Source: Schistocephalus solidus (taxonomy: Eukaryota > Platyhelminthes > Cestoda > Diphyllobothriidea > Diphyllobothriidae). Taken from it: a stretch of 64,000 nucleotides of DNA. The translations under genes were made by a program, and so were the position numbers. Shown here piece after piece: positions 48,661 through 62,094 of the stretch. The notes beneath the pieces are model-generated. The model saw nothing but the letters and a program-made list of their open reading frames with translations. It searched no databases and was not told where the DNA came from. Numbering within the stretch: the first letter of the stretch is position 1; the number at the start of each line of letters is the position of its first letter. The stretch covers positions 124,001-188,000 of the forward strand of contig WEDG01005062.1 of the NCBI GenBank assembly GCA_017591395.1, given 5' to 3'.

Positions 48661-49229
48661 TTGGAATTAATCTGAGCCGTGGCTTTTCGCGCATCATTAT
48701 AGCTCCGCATGCATCCTATTTCAAGCGTGAAGAAAATATGCTCAGCCGTCGACTTTGCTCTCTAATTCCACTCCCAAGCGTAAGTCCATTGTCCGAGACG
48801 ATCAGTTAACTGCTGCGGGTAATGGGCACACCTGTTGATATATCTAATGACCTCGTCTGTGCGTACAACTTAAATGACTTGGTCTCCCAAGCGCGTTGCA
48901 CATGGAGGGGGCATTTGCAGCCCTGATCTATTGTACATGAGAGTCAAAAAAGTCATGTTAATGAGGCACCATTCCAGGTTATTCCTCAATTCAATAGTCA
49001 TGTACTCCAAAGAAACACACACTAGGCAAACTGCGATGTTCGATTCATCCCGTCAGTCGGTGGCCTTCCACACCACGTCTTTGGTGCGTCCTGATAGTAT
49101 CAAGCTCTGATTGCGGGAATGCAGAGGTGCTTAAATGGATAAGGAGCCACTAACATGAGCGATGACTATTGCAGGCATCGGTTGTGTTATGTTGGAGGAT
49201 TTCATTTGTGCTGTAGTTGCCGCTGAGGA

Positions 49230-49440
49230 CATATAGGGTGATTTAGAATGGCCGGCGGTGTTTTACCGCAGGTTACCCTGGAGGCGCATATGGTCGAATG
49301 GGCTCACGCAACACGAAAGGTGCATAGGCAGTGGATGTATGTTAGGGCTCCTGCTATTGGTACGCCAGTCTCTAAGCGGTGTATTCGCAAATTACCTACC
49401 AAGCAACGCCTGATGTGTATTGCGTTGGCAATGTAGGCGG
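49230..49440. other. GC-richer stretch with short frames, unclassified
   Basis: A 62-codon plus-strand frame (49248-49436) overlaps a 93-codon minus-strand frame. CAACACGAAAGGT (about 49309) resembles CAACGCGAAAGGT (about 49480), suggesting a weak internal repeat. No function can be given. Confidence 0.25.
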
Positions 49441-50209
49441 GATAGGTTGAGAACTGTATAGTTGGCTTTTGTGGCCGTACAACGCGAAAGGTCAGAGACC
49501 TAATTAATTCTTTTCGTGAATGGCTCTTCTTCCTTCGATATGCAACTTGGGAATGGCAATAAAATGAACTTAAGTAAGCCATCATCCTGGTCAGCCCATT
49601 GGTTTAAGTTATTAAGGGGTAACCTTTGGGCAGAGCCTAATGACAGGGGAAATGATGAGACCTAATAAAACCTTCATGGTGGAACGTCTAACTGGAGACC
49701 AGTAAACTCTTAGATGCACATAGAACTAAGCACGAGGATTGACCAAACTTCTTGATCAGGCTTATACTTTAAATGATTAAATACGTAGGCAGAAGAACAT
49801 ACACCAACAACATACACCAATACTAGTTAATCTGACAAAAAGCAGAGAATTTGAGATGCCATTTTCGAAGGTCGTAGATATAAACCTTATTAGATTGCCC
49901 AGACAAACTACGATAACGTAGAATGGCATTGTCACAACAGTGGTGGATGCAGAAGTAAAACGATAATGGCTCCTTCTTGCACCTTGGTTATCGTAATCTC
50001 GTCATGTGTGTCAAGGAGTCCAGGTCTCGCTATGGTGCGCACAAACGGGTTCGGTAGTTATGTCAGCAATTGCACTCACTCCCGCATCAGACAGCTGATC
50101 TGCTTGAACGTTAGCCTGCTTCTGGCGTTGGAGGAGGGAGTGAGGTCGATGGCTCAGCACATTTCTCTCTCTATAGACAATATGACGCGCTTGAAACTAT
50201 CACGGTGCG

Positions 50210-50600
50210 CTAAAAGCCACGGCTTGGAAGGTTGCCCACTGACCGGATATCTCGAACCGCCCAATGTGTGTTTTCTGTGTATTGGTCGACTGGCAGACTG
50301 AAAGTCAGGCTGCAATGGCTGCTTTTTATTGTGTCCTTTATGGCACTCTCACTCAGCTGAACACCAAATGCCCCCTTTTGCTGCTCTGTTCATGTTTGTG
50401 TAGGACCAAAGTGTTTGACCCTGCGCCCTTTCCCGTCTTTGGTCTTCTTTACACCGTGTACAGGTGAGAGAAATGAACAGAAAGTGAGACAGATGCATTG
50501 CAAGTCTGCTCTCATTATAATCCATTGCAAGTCACCATCCATGCACCAACCTACTGTGACGCATACGGTGGACTCCTTCGAAACCAACGTTTGACAACAA
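50210..50600 (+). repeat. S-family interspersed repeat, copy 2
   Basis: It begins AGCCACGGCTTGGAAGG (about 50217), like AGCCGTGGCTTAGAAGG at about 56979 in copy 3. It carries AGTCAGGCTGCAATGG (50303-50318), then TATGGCACTCTCACTCAGCT, and later GTCACCATCCATGCACC with ACGGTGGACTCC, which match GTCACCGTCACTACGCCC and ATGGTGGACAGC of copy 3. The family is therefore at least 350 bp long. No coding signal was identified. Confidence 0.6.
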
Positions 50601-51149
50601 CTCACTCCAAATTATTTGTTAAAACCTGAAGCGCAGTAGCGTGGTATGGACAAAAAAAGAATTTTGGAAACATTTATCTAAGCAGAATCAATAATACAGC
50701 GCGCTCTCCACTGCTTAAAGCTTTTCCTTAACTTATAAATATATCCTTCACTTTATTAAAAACAAATCAGACCAATTGCCTGTTTCATTACTTCGATACA
50801 CAGACTTGTCGCTAGCTCACTAGGCCTTTTTCGTGAATTTTCGTGAATTTTCCGCATATTTGCAGTCCTAAGCAACGCGTTACTTGTTATACAAACACAA
50901 TGCGAAGGCATATGGGTTTTACTGAGATTGGACTCATAAATAACCAGTGACAGTGCAAATGGTTTTGTGTTTCTTCTCATTTCCGCGAACGACAGCGAAA
51001 GTAGCGCTAACAATACACCCACAGGCACGAAAATAATGTGCAAAGAGAAAAAGTAGTTGCCTTTTATTCTTTTTGCCTTCCTTTTGTACAACACTTTTTT
51101 CACTCAGCTGAGCCTCTATTGTCAAGTATTTCGTGGTGCAGAGCTCAAC

Positions 51150-54100
51150 TATAAATTACAAAGCCTCCTAGTGAAATTATGAGGCAGTAGATTGCGCAAA
51201 GCTGCTCAGATGCAGTAAATTACTGCAGGAGGTCCACACGAACTCTTCTTAATAAGGAAAAAAACCATGTGTGTGTGGAGAAGACATCCTCTGTTCCTGA
51301 TAGGAATGCGCAACGCAATTGTCCCGTGCAATTTGAATGAGCCAATCCATGAGACGATGACTATATTCCATTTTAAATAGACGATACAGTTGTAGAATTA
51401 TGTGTGACAGTAGCTACAAATTTATATTCCGTAGAATAATCGCCAATAATCACTATAATGATTCAGTGTTATAAGGACCAAAAAAACAGATTTTACAAGA
51501 ACTTATATATGTGATTGCATCGTGCTCTAATACATTTTAATTCAGGTTACTCTATCACCCTTCCGCTAACATTCACCAACACTTCAAATCCACACATTAC
51601 AGGCAAAATTGTTCAGAAGCAGTGAGTAACCAGAATGCCGTCAAGAAAGTTCTCGGTACATGAACTGCAAAATCAATTCGTATCTTGACTGAAATATAAC
51701 AGCTAGTCATTCTGGATTTCAATGAGTTTGGTTATGTGCGTTTGCGTGCTGTTTTTAAAAACTGAATCGCATTTTATGGGATTATATAAGATAATATCAG
51801 CCATTTTAGTTGCACAGCTATTGAGTGAAAGCTATTGAAGTGAAAGAAGACAAGCGCCAAAATTATGAGGTTATATATACAAGGTACAATTTTAAATATG
51901 TTTATCCACTGGAGACAAAAGTAGCGCTCCTTGGTGAGTACCCAAACCATTAATCCTGCAGCATTAAACAGCAAACAGGTTTCTTTACACATTAATCAGA
52001 CAATTATACGATTAAAAGCAAGGAACCAAGATCAAATTTGGTAATACGCGTGAGCTAAATTTAAACCGAAATTGCGTAAACTTTAGTCTCCTAGAGCGCG
52101 TCCCGTTAGCTACAGACCAATTTCATTGACCGATTTTCAAAAAGTCACTAAAATGCAGATCTGATATAAATATGCGGCTTATTTTTAATAGGAACTTTGT
52201 CTTAAATAGTTTATTTTATAAACCTTATGCAAAATGTTGATTCAAGCTAAGTTTCAACCCAGCGGGAAGGAAAACGACAAACACTTCAACTGCTATTTTT
52301 CATTTCCTTAGAATATCTCCTCCGAAGGAGCATAGCTTTGAGTTTCATGATACGTTTTTATAGGAATATTTATGCTCCCATCTAGCAGAAAATGTAGAGT
52401 AAATAGATGCACTTCGTAAACTGCCAACAAGCAGTCAAAACTACATTAATAGTTAATAATTTAGCGCACCGATAAAACCGTTTCTAAAATAAAAATCAGA
52501 ACACGCGTGCTTTATCGCTCTTTTGTCACTTTATGGCGCAGCTGAGAGTAATTCGCTTCATCAATGAATCCCCCAGCGTTCTGTGTGTGTGTGTTCTAAT
52601 ATATAGGGCAGTTTCGATTTTGAACTTCTTAATTTCAACAGAAAATTATTTGCGAACTTGCCCAGCATTCGTGTGAAAGCTAGGAGTTGCGTTTTTGCCT
52701 ACAGCGGTTTTCTTTTCAGATACCGGCAGTTTTTAATTGATTGAACAGATTAATTGACACACTGTGTTCAAGCAAACAGTGCTTCAAATTCTGAACATTC
52801 TTAACATCAATATTTTCCATCTGCTGACTTTTGTAGTCTTCAGGTCGAAACGCACCTTTAATGATTTGCACTGCACTCGGAGCCTTAGTTCTCGGATAAG
52901 GACTGGAGCTACGCTTTTTGAGTTCAAAGTGTTTTGAAATTTCAACTAGATAGTATGCTCTGACTAGGATAGCTTTATTTTTATTTATTTATTTAAAATT
53001 GCAGCAGGTCAAACCTGTGACCCAAAAATTGTTCCGAACAAAACAATAGTTTTTAACCAGGAGAGGAGATAAATTAGAAAAGTACGAGGTGACGTAAAAT
53101 TCATATGATTTTAAAAATGCTGAGGAGCTAGTGGTGTCAACTCCGCAACCATAATGGCCTTTATCCGGCTCGTTGTTATTTCATATAAATCGGGCGTGAC
53201 ATCTTAAGTGATCTTCGAATTTTGGATTGTGAAATGCCTTTTTAGTGTCAGCATTGATTCAGCAGTAATCGGTCAGACGTAGACAGCTCAGTGTCCGAAG
53301 TGGACACATGTCACCTTAGACAGCATGCAGTCCTTTCTGATTTTCTGTGAGATTCCTCTATGCAGCTTGACTTGGACCACAGCGTACTGAATAATGGTCT
53401 AGTATTAGGTTTTATGCAGTACTTGGAGTTGTTTTTGTAATTATCTAGACCCCAGTTCACATGTGCCTCGTTACCATCGAATAGAATAACAGCTGACAGT
53501 TGAAGGCACTGAAACGAAATGTACGTGGGCCATTTGTTAGCATTTTCTGGGGCTGCAAACAGGCCTATCAAATTCATTTCATGGTTTTTGTTTTGAGTCT
53601 ACGCAGATTTGTTTAGACTTAGGCACTTTCTCTACAGGTTAATGGTGCAAATTTCTGAAAAATATAAACAAATTTATTACAGGAGGGAAATATATGTTGC
53701 AGTCGCAATCGAAAAAAATGATCACCACATTTTAGGAGGTCCCTGCTCAGGTCCTCACAACATTTTTCCGGTGCCTCTCCTAAGAGAAAATTAAAAAAAT
53801 CAAAAAACCAAGAATTATAATTGCAGTTTACTCCCTCGGCCCAGTATAAATGCACTTGGCTTTATAATTCTTCGAAGCAGGCATTCACTTTGCGTCGGAA
53901 TTAACACTTTCGATTTGGATGCATGACATTTTCGTCATGGGACTAAATAAGGCGGTGATATAAAAAGAAATGTAAGCTCATCCTAGAGTTTCGGCCCAGT
54001 CCCACGTTGGCTTGAGTTTGGCTTTTCTGCCTATGGATGTGGTAACAAAATATAAAGAATGATTATAGTTGAAAACCCTTGCAAATTTCAACATTCATCT

Positions 54101-54840
54101 GATGAAAAAAATAGGTTTTCCAGCACCGTCGGCTGGCCTGTTAAATATGCATTCTGAATTTGTCAAAATGCGATCAATTGCATTTTACCTCGGCGTCAGA
54201 TGAAAACAATCGCTTCAACGGTGTGAAGAAAGTTTTATCGGTTCCACAGATCTGGCAAACATAACCTATTGTTTGTATTATGCGCTACCTTGCCTGTTTC
54301 TGCATCTCACCAACCGATAGATTTAATTTTCATGACAAAATATATTTTTATTGTGTGATCTGAAGCGTATTTCTCTTTATATATATATACGTTTTTTAAT
54401 GCATTTTTCAGGTCAAAACTTGTTTGGTGCACTACGTTCAATGAAGCACTCGTCGAATGAAATTGTAGTAAATTAGCCGACGTGGGATTAAAATAGTCCC
54501 CGACTGCAAATCAACTGAACTGCTTACAATTCTAACCTTACGGTCAAGAATGAAAAGCAGCAACGCCAAAGATTAATTTAAATTCTTCAATGACCAAAGT
54601 TGTCAAAAGGTTTAATCAGCCGGCTCACTTTTCGTGTAGTGAGACCAGCTTAAACATGCAAGTAACTGCATCTTATCTCAACTCCGGGTAAGTATGAAAA
54701 GTAAACTTCTGAAACTGTGTGCCGATGAAGAAACTTATAACCGAAATATTCATGAACTTGGGCTCAGCTTAAAAATCCAGAGCTTTTGGATTTTCCGTCG
54801 CTCATACAGAGTAAGGGACAAGGGCCACAATCTGATTAGT
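51150..54840. other. AT-rich DNA without a recognised gene
   Basis: A GT microsatellite of about 14 bases near 52582, a T/A low-complexity run near 52975-53000 and short frames are all I see. Confidence 0.5.
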
Positions 54841-54857
54841 TTTAATTAGTAAACATC

Positions 54858-55046
54858 TAATCAACCGTTAACTTAACTTCACTCGGATACAGAACAGTAT
54901 TTTGCAAGAAGTCAGACATCAAAGATGTTGAGTACTTCTCTTGGGCCGACGACGACCTATACAATATGCCAACCCTCCTTGGAGAATGTTTGAAGGAAGA
55001 CGTTCGCAACGACGTCAGCCTCCAACTGTTATCACCATCCATCTGA
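54858..55046 (+). CDS. Candidate terminal exon, unknown product (low confidence)
   Basis: On the plus strand the frame is open from a TAA at 54858-54860 to a TGA at 55044-55046. Its most protein-like part runs from about 54905 to the stop and includes DVEYFSWADDDLYNMP and LLGECLKEDVRND, an acidic, well-mixed composition unlike the surrounding AT-rich chance frames. A possible acceptor (GGATACAG, ending about 54892) precedes it. The opposite strand carries an overlapping 82-codon frame of serine/arginine-rich sequence, so the coding strand is uncertain. I recognise no domain, and no AATAAA follows closely. The frame is short enough to be chance. Confidence 0.22.
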
Positions 55047-55109
55047 GCGCTACTTCTAGGGGGACTGTGGATTAAAAATCTCATCAAAACATCTCGCAAC
55101 CACACTTAA

Positions 55110-56960
55110 ATTTAAATCTGATAGAATTTCCAACAGGTATGAATTTCCTCGAGATATAATACTTTTTGTTAAAGGTTACATAACTTCAATACAAAATTCG
55201 ACCCTATGAAAGTGAATGTGTTTGTTGGTGTAGTAGATTGAACTAGTGTTTTTCGGTTTTACTCCTTGGTTTAAACCTTCTTCCATTGAATTATTAGCTG
55301 CCTGCCAAATAAGATAGGCTGCTGTTACCTCCCAAATAATTGTCCTTTTTCATCAAAATGGACTGTAAATCAAGCAGCATTACGTCTGCTGCGGAGACGA
55401 AACATTGTGTGTAGATAAAGTGCCTTTGTTTTCACCATCGCTTAAGGGATTATTTTATATCAAACGCAGATAACCTAAGGCACATATATAATAATATGAA
55501 GCAGATAATAATAAATCGACACACCAATATAAACATGCAGTGGCATTTTATAAGTTAAATTCGAGGCTGGGTTTTTCGCAAGTACCCATGCCAACAGAAT
55601 ATTTATAAATCAGTACGCATGGATACTTTTGTCAAGAGTTTTTAGAGTAAAAGTGCTAGGTATTCTCCTAATGCACTAAAAATATTTATTTTTTTCAAGT
55701 ACGCCTGCAAAAGAAAGTGAATTGGGAAATGCCTCAGTGTTGGGCTGAGCTTAGGAGCAATTTTTGCAGGCAGAACAAACTAGATTCCTCAGTCTACAAT
55801 AGACGGATTTCCTTTTTCATGAAATATCAACAAAAATTGTGCAATTTGTTTTCAATTCGAAATAATGAAGTAGGATTTTGATACTGATTGTCTTGTACGT
55901 TAATCTCAATGCATTTTTGTTAAGTGAGATGTTGCCTTTAGAAAAGGATTCATGCTGATCACCATAAAGAGCATAATCTATAAAAATAGCTACTTATGAA
56001 TGTTCTCATTGACAGTTTATACCTTTAGAAATTTAAACATATTTTATAGAATATTTGCACAAAAACATTTTTTTGTGATCATTTTGTAAGATTTCTCTCA
56101 TTTTTTATTGTAAACATGATAAGAGGTTATCTTTCGCTTTTGAGAGTTCTCTTATTACATTTTTAAGACGGCGAAATCGTCATTCATTATACATCATATG
56201 TTTAAATTTGGTAATGCTGCTTAGAATATATATCACATCATCCACATCTTCTGTAAACGTTTATGCCAAATATGTGATCTCTTTCTTGCAGCATAGAAAA
56301 TGTATGATTTTCCTTAAGCAGTAGTTTCGAAACGCTGAATAGAAATATAACGTTCGGAAAGTTTCAGAATAAGTCAGAAATTTAGAAAGCTTTTACAAAA
56401 ACTAAAAGATAGCCATTTATAAAACATAAAAATGGAAAAAGACGCAAGTTGTTACCAACTGAACGCAAGAAAAATACTTAAGCACATAGTTTCTGTGCAC
56501 TGTATTTAAATGTTTAAGGACATCAAAGAGTAATGAGAAAATGCATGCTACTTAAGTAGCAATTTACAATAGATTAAACTTTTTCCAGGCCTTCAGAATA
56601 AATTCTATTCAAACGCTGGCATCCAAGTGTGCCTGAAACATTTTGTGATTAGGCTTAACGATAATTTATATCACAAGCCAACTTCAGTTATTTATAAAAA
56701 TCGAAAAAAATCTTAAGTAATTTTGGGTGACAGTTCGCGAGATTGGAAATCCACCGTAGAAGCGTACTGCAGAATCAAAATATCGTCATTTAATTGCCAC
56801 TCTGTTTTCCTAGATGCTTTGAAGAAGCAGATAGATGAAGGGGTGACTGAATTTATCGAAAATACTAAAAAATTAGGAACCAGGTACTGCCAGTGGTAGA
56901 TCAAGTCCAACGAACATAGACCACGCGTAAAGTTCTTTCCAGGGGATGCACCTACAAAAT
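55110..56960. other. AT-rich DNA without a recognised gene
   Basis: No supported feature. Confidence 0.5.
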
Positions 56961-56969
56961 ACACTATGT

Positions 56970-57350
56970 GATTCAAGCCGTGGCTTAGAAGGCAGCCAAC
57001 TGATTTTATAAATATATTCCCTTATTATGGTCGACAAAGGCAAGGGTTCTCCTTATTTTGGCTTCTATGGCACTCCTACTCATCTGGCATGTGGGCTGCT
57101 CCTTTTTCTTGTTTGTGCAATATCCTGCTATGAAGTGGGTGTGTTGCACGCGTAGATAGACTGTTGTCCGGCCGGTGCGTCAATTCTAATCTGGACTTCT
57201 TGGCCCAGGTGTATAAGAGAAGGAGAGGGCGTTAGGCGTCGCGCAAGTCACCGTCACTACGCCCACCATGATGTGAAGCCTATGGTGGACAGCATCGGCG
57301 GGGACGGTCGAAATTGACATGTAAATGTCTTCTGCTACTTTCCTGTCCTT
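56970..57350 (+). repeat. S-family interspersed repeat, copy 3
   Basis: It shares AGCCGTGGCTTAGAAGGCAG (about 56979), TCTATGGCACTCCTACTCA (about 57065), CTTGTTTGTGCAATATCCTG and GTCACCGTCACTACGCCCAC with copies 1 and 2, in the same order. It lacks the exact AGTCAGGCTGCAATGG word. Confidence 0.55.
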
Positions 57351-57359
57351 ACACAGGAC

Positions 57360-60300
57360 AGGGCTTACCACATTCTTCTTAGGGGAATCCTGGTTTGAAT
57401 TATTATTTCTCAGGCCTTTGATCCGTGCTTGTCATGCACCCTTTACCTAAACCGCGTTTGGGGCGGATTTACGAAAATGAATCAGAAGAGCATTTTGAAA
57501 GCTTCTGCGTCACTGTTCTGGACTGGGTCGGCTGCTTAGGTTGGAGGCCTCCAGACAGACCAAAGGGAATTCAGATCGAACCTCTTCTGACACGACATGA
57601 ATGCGGAAGACGTACGCTATTCCAGTAAAGCGGCTAAACTAAATATCTTGACAAATGGGCGTTAGAGTAAAATGAGTCTGTGCTTACGAAACCATATCTG
57701 GCAAAGCATAAAATATCAGCGGTTGCTAAATTGAAAAACAGTTTACGCACAACGTAATATTAGCCTTCAATTATTCCACTAGAGAGAACATTTTGTTTAC
57801 GAAAAACTATGTGGTGCTTTTTCAAATGCAATTTCTTTACGGGCAAAAACATCTGTGAGCGATAGCGAGATGAGATCACCTTTTCCAGAAGTCAGGCATT
57901 GACTGGATTTTGACAACATTGTTTACCCAGAGCAGAATCTACGCTCCCTAGTGTCTGTGACCATAGGACAGACTGGAACTTTCTGCAGTCATTAACCAGC
58001 ATATTCGTTCAAAGACAAGTGAAAGGGATGGCAGCCAATCCGAACGGCTCCGCGGGATGCAACGAACGCTTATTAGTTCAAACGCTTATGCAATCATTGA
58101 GCTGAGGCCCGCTAATGTAGCGACTAAAGACTTGGAGTGCTACACACACACAGGGATGGGTAAAGCACCGGGAGCAACTTCTGACACCTTCGTGGGGAAC
58201 AAAGGTTTTATACACGTAATTGTACTTAATGAGATAAAAGGTGGGTGCGGAAAAAAGGGTATGATAGAAGCAGGAAGGAATTAGGTGCATAGAGCCACTG
58301 TTACTGGTACAAAAGGAGTAGGAGTGCGATCACTCTGGATTGGGAAGTGACATCAACTGCAGGAAGGGTTGAAGAAGGTGCCCAGGTAGAGAGCGGGAGG
58401 TAACCGTCATCGAAAATGCTGTGGAGAACAGAGTCGGCAGTTATGGGGGATGATGTACTAGCTATCCTCATAAAAATGTGGCAGGACAATCTCCGTCCCT
58501 CCGCTCCAAAAGTATCCATTCTATTCCAAAAATTAAGTCCAATTCTTGGGGCTTATGTCTAACAATGAGCTTGGAGACCAGCGCAGGAGCATAATGAAAA
58601 AGTTTTCTATGTTCCCGTAAAACGTATTTGATGTTAAAATTATGTATCTTTTCCCATGTACGCTCTTTATGTCCGATCTCGTTCTTTTTCCTTTGCGGCT
58701 ATTCATCCGCGAACTTATCACCATTTTTAACCGACACGCACACACTTCATTTCAGTCTCTTTTCCACCGTCTTGAGCAACTATCCCTATTTTTCGCAGTT
58801 TGCGCTGTGCAGTCAGCTTCTTCTTGCTTTGAGTTCCAATTCGTGCAGCCTTCCGGGGTAAGGCGCTTAATTATTCACCCAGTTGCAAGAGAGACATCAC
58901 TACGCTTCATTTTAAACTCTTGCGTTTTATCGACAGAAAAAGTGTAGGGAGATCTGCTTAGACATGTTTTTTTTAAGAGGCCGACTTTAGGTTGGCTCGG
59001 ACATATAGTGAACAACACATGGACAATTCACCTCAGCGGTAAGTTCCGCGATTTTGCCTCGAGTATTTTTGATGGTATGCTCTGCAAATAGCAGTTTTGT
59101 TTAGGGCTCTTCTCTGCGATCTCGAAAATGGAGCAGTTCATCCCTCTTTCAAAGCTGATGGTGTGGTTTTATTGGTTATTCGAAAAGGCTCCGTAAATAT
59201 GTGCCATCTCCAGGTTCCTCCTGGTTATTAGAAGACCAAATGCAAAGAACCTAAACGCATTTCTAATAACGCAGATTGTTTTTGCGTTGTTTGGCCTCTA
59301 AATGACTTCTGTAGAAATACGGTTTTATCGGGTGCTTTCTTAACTTCTAAAAATGCCAGTCCACAAAGGAACTGCTTAAAAGGTTTGAAAAATCTTCGTG
59401 ATGAGTACATACGCACCAGCTTATGAAAGTCCGGGAATACATGAGAGCTTTTCATATAGTGATGCGACTTCGAGGAGGTGTTTGCGAACAGTTTTGGCGA
59501 ATCCTGTGCACAATGTAATCTACTATCTTAATGTATTTAGTACACTAGGAAATCCTGCTTTATGAGAACTCCCGGTTTACTTTACAACAAGAAGCAGATG
59601 CCCGAGAACTTCTGGCGTACCAAAACCAAAACACGGACGTTGGTAGGCGTTCATCAAATCATTGCGTGTGCATGAAGCTACTCCTTTTGCGCCCGGCACT
59701 TCGGTCCAGAGTTATCGAAGTCAGTCCCATAAATACCTATAAGGTTGGGAAGGAATACCAACGAATTCGCGAAAGACTGGATTGCTAACTGTTGTCAGAA
59801 AACCATATCCATCCCCAGATATTCATGATCAGGAATTCGATCCTGGTATTTTTGGTCGCTGGGTGAGGGTGGTATTTGAACGATAAACAATTGAGAGACG
59901 CACATCTTGACCTTGGGGCTGCGAATGAGAATATTCAATGCGATGGACGAGTCGTTTTACAAAAACAGACGTCGAAGCTCATTGTACAGTGGTTTAGCAA
60001 CATGCAGGTATCACAGGTGAATGTAGTCTTTCGGTAAATGACTAATCAATCCACACAAACACGTGTCGCAATCTGACCGTCGTAAACCTCGACGAGGGAA
60101 GGGAGGTGCAGGAATGGTGACTTGCACTTGAATTAGATAAAGGTGATACTAGACTTGAGCTTCAGCTACATACAGCCACCACACGTAGCTACCACATGCA
60201 ACTACCACACATTCTCCTCACTCGACCTGATTTCGCAGTCAGAAAGAGCGGTGGTGGAAGACGGCGCGGGTGATTGGCGTGGCCGATGCCCTAGGCCTCG

Positions 60301-60530
60301 CCACTAGGCATGCCACCACTTCCCTCCATGTTCGGCATTTGTAATCGGAGCAGCGGCCGGGCGCCAGCCTGCCGATGCCCTGATGTGGCGTGTCGTTCCA
60401 ACTCATCTACCACGTGGCGCTTTAGGGCACACAAACACTACGAGACTCATTGCTGACCTTTATGCTGTACTCTGGGACGACGATCAATTTAAATCCTGAA
60501 TCTCTTGAAATTAAGACAGATGAACAATGC
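57360..60530. other. Mixed-composition region without a recognised gene
   Basis: Frames up to 101 codons occur. The one at 57425-57628 is compositionally plausible as protein but has no known motif. GGCCGACTTTAGGTTGG at 58980 echoes GGCCGACTTTCGGTTG at 61003 and may be the stub of a G-family repeat. A GC-rich block at 60180-60420 is unassigned. Confidence 0.35.
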
Positions 60531-60542
60531 CAACAAAGACGA

Positions 60543-61068
60543 GGGGAGGCTTAAATGGCCATTTATGGCCCATTATCTGTCATCAGCAGCTAAACCCAAC
60601 CGCAGGGGGGGGGGGGGCGTCGGTCGGACAAAGGGATCCGTTTAGCAGAAGTCCATGCTCTGCCTGAATTGAACTCCGGACTCATTGTCTTGCCGGTTTT
60701 GATCGGGAGATGTGCGAATCCGTGATGTAGGCTCGCACTGATCACTAATGAAACTCACTCGTTTTGCATCTGCCGTGAGGCTCACTCACGAGCCCACCAG
60801 CAGCCGTACAAAAGGTTTAGAGCGAACTTCAAGGCAGAACGGGACAAGAAAGTTCCGTTAGCGATCGGTGAGTGGTCATCAACGAGATGCGAGTCGATAT
60901 TCCAGATCTAAACGCAGCGAGAGACAACGGAGTCCTGAGGCTCGTGGTTGAAAGCGTGGCCTTCTGATTAACGGATCCTAGTAGTCCAAACTTCTCAGAT
61001 GGGGCCGACTTTCGGTTGAGTATGACTGGCTGATGACGGATACTGAGCTTTAATTGGTCATTTTGGTC
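60543..61068. repeat. Palindromic repeat cluster G-A-A'-G'
   Basis: Order along the plus strand: a G unit (TTAAATGGCCATTTATGGCC to CATCAGCAGCTAAACCC, 60543-60604); an A unit (ACTGATCACTAATGAAACTC to CGTGAGGCTCACTCACGAG, 60736-60794); an inverted A unit (TTCAAGGCAGAACG to CGTTAGCGATCGGTGAG, 60830-60885); and an inverted G unit (TTCGGTTGAGTATGACTGGC to TTAATTGGTCATTTTGG, 61012-61068). The arrangement is symmetric about roughly 60,812. Arms are similar rather than identical, so the foldback is old. A 13-G run interrupts the left half. Confidence 0.6.
60605..60617 (+). repeat. Poly-G run (13 G)
   Basis: Thirteen consecutive G residues directly after a G-family unit. The exact length may be an assembly or sequencing artefact. 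Confidence 0.9.
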
Positions 61069-62094
61069 TCACTTGTCTTTAGTCGGTATTGTTACTGCCT
61101 GCTTACACTGAAGTTTCAGGATTTGGAAATGTGTTGTCTCAAGTCAGCCGACTTGACTGATAAAATGAAAGGCCAATTCACTGATGGTCATGCGAGTCGT
61201 GACCGAAAAGCGCTCCTAAGAAAGTTGAAGATAAGCTTCGTTTTGGTAAGTTTACTACGACGATTTTAACCACATATATACCGTATGTGGACGGTCATTC
61301 TTGGATCCATTGTCATCTGTAGGCATCCATAGGACGATGCATTGAATAACACCAGAGGTACTACGAAGAAGAGGCTGAGCTTTCCGAATGTCAGATTAAA
61401 CGGCCTGAGTTCAGCGGGTCGAGGGCCTCTGCAAACCAGGTGGCAATTGTTACAACCAAAACAAGCAGCGTTCGGTGTTTCTTTTCGTAAGGCGAGACCG
61501 ACATGGAAAATAAATTCAAGGCAGTGCATGACTGTCCTTGTGAGTAAAGCAGAACCACAGCATCTGTTCTACTGTGGCCATCTTAGGGAAAATGAAGGTC
61601 CAATCAGGCGACAAGATTGACGTTTGGCATTCCTCACTGAATTCCCTCAGAGCCAGAATCAGGTAAGGTTTATGCTGTGTTTATGGGGAGAAGCGGCTAG
61701 GCCAACTATATGCTTGTCACAATTGACAGCTCCCAAACGCACCGCTAATAACCGCACATAGTCTGAAAATGTCTAACCGGACAGATACCGTGGTGGGTCA
61801 TTGCAGCCATTGCCAGCGCGCCTGCCCTGGGTCAACATTATCGGTTTCCACGCTCCTCACGTGTTTGCAGGCGGTGCGATCATAACCCACAGCTGACGAC
61901 CGATTCCGTCATCCGTTTGAGCTACTAGACGAATTTGGCTCGCTGACACTGTATCAGGAACATGTTATATCTGCCATACTCTATGTGGCTCACATCTTTC
62001 CCAGGCAAAGTCCTCAGCGCCACTATGAGTGAGAGGTAACGATCTTGTTGATTGATTGAGCCCAAAAATCTTGACTCCAGTTCTTCTACGGCTA

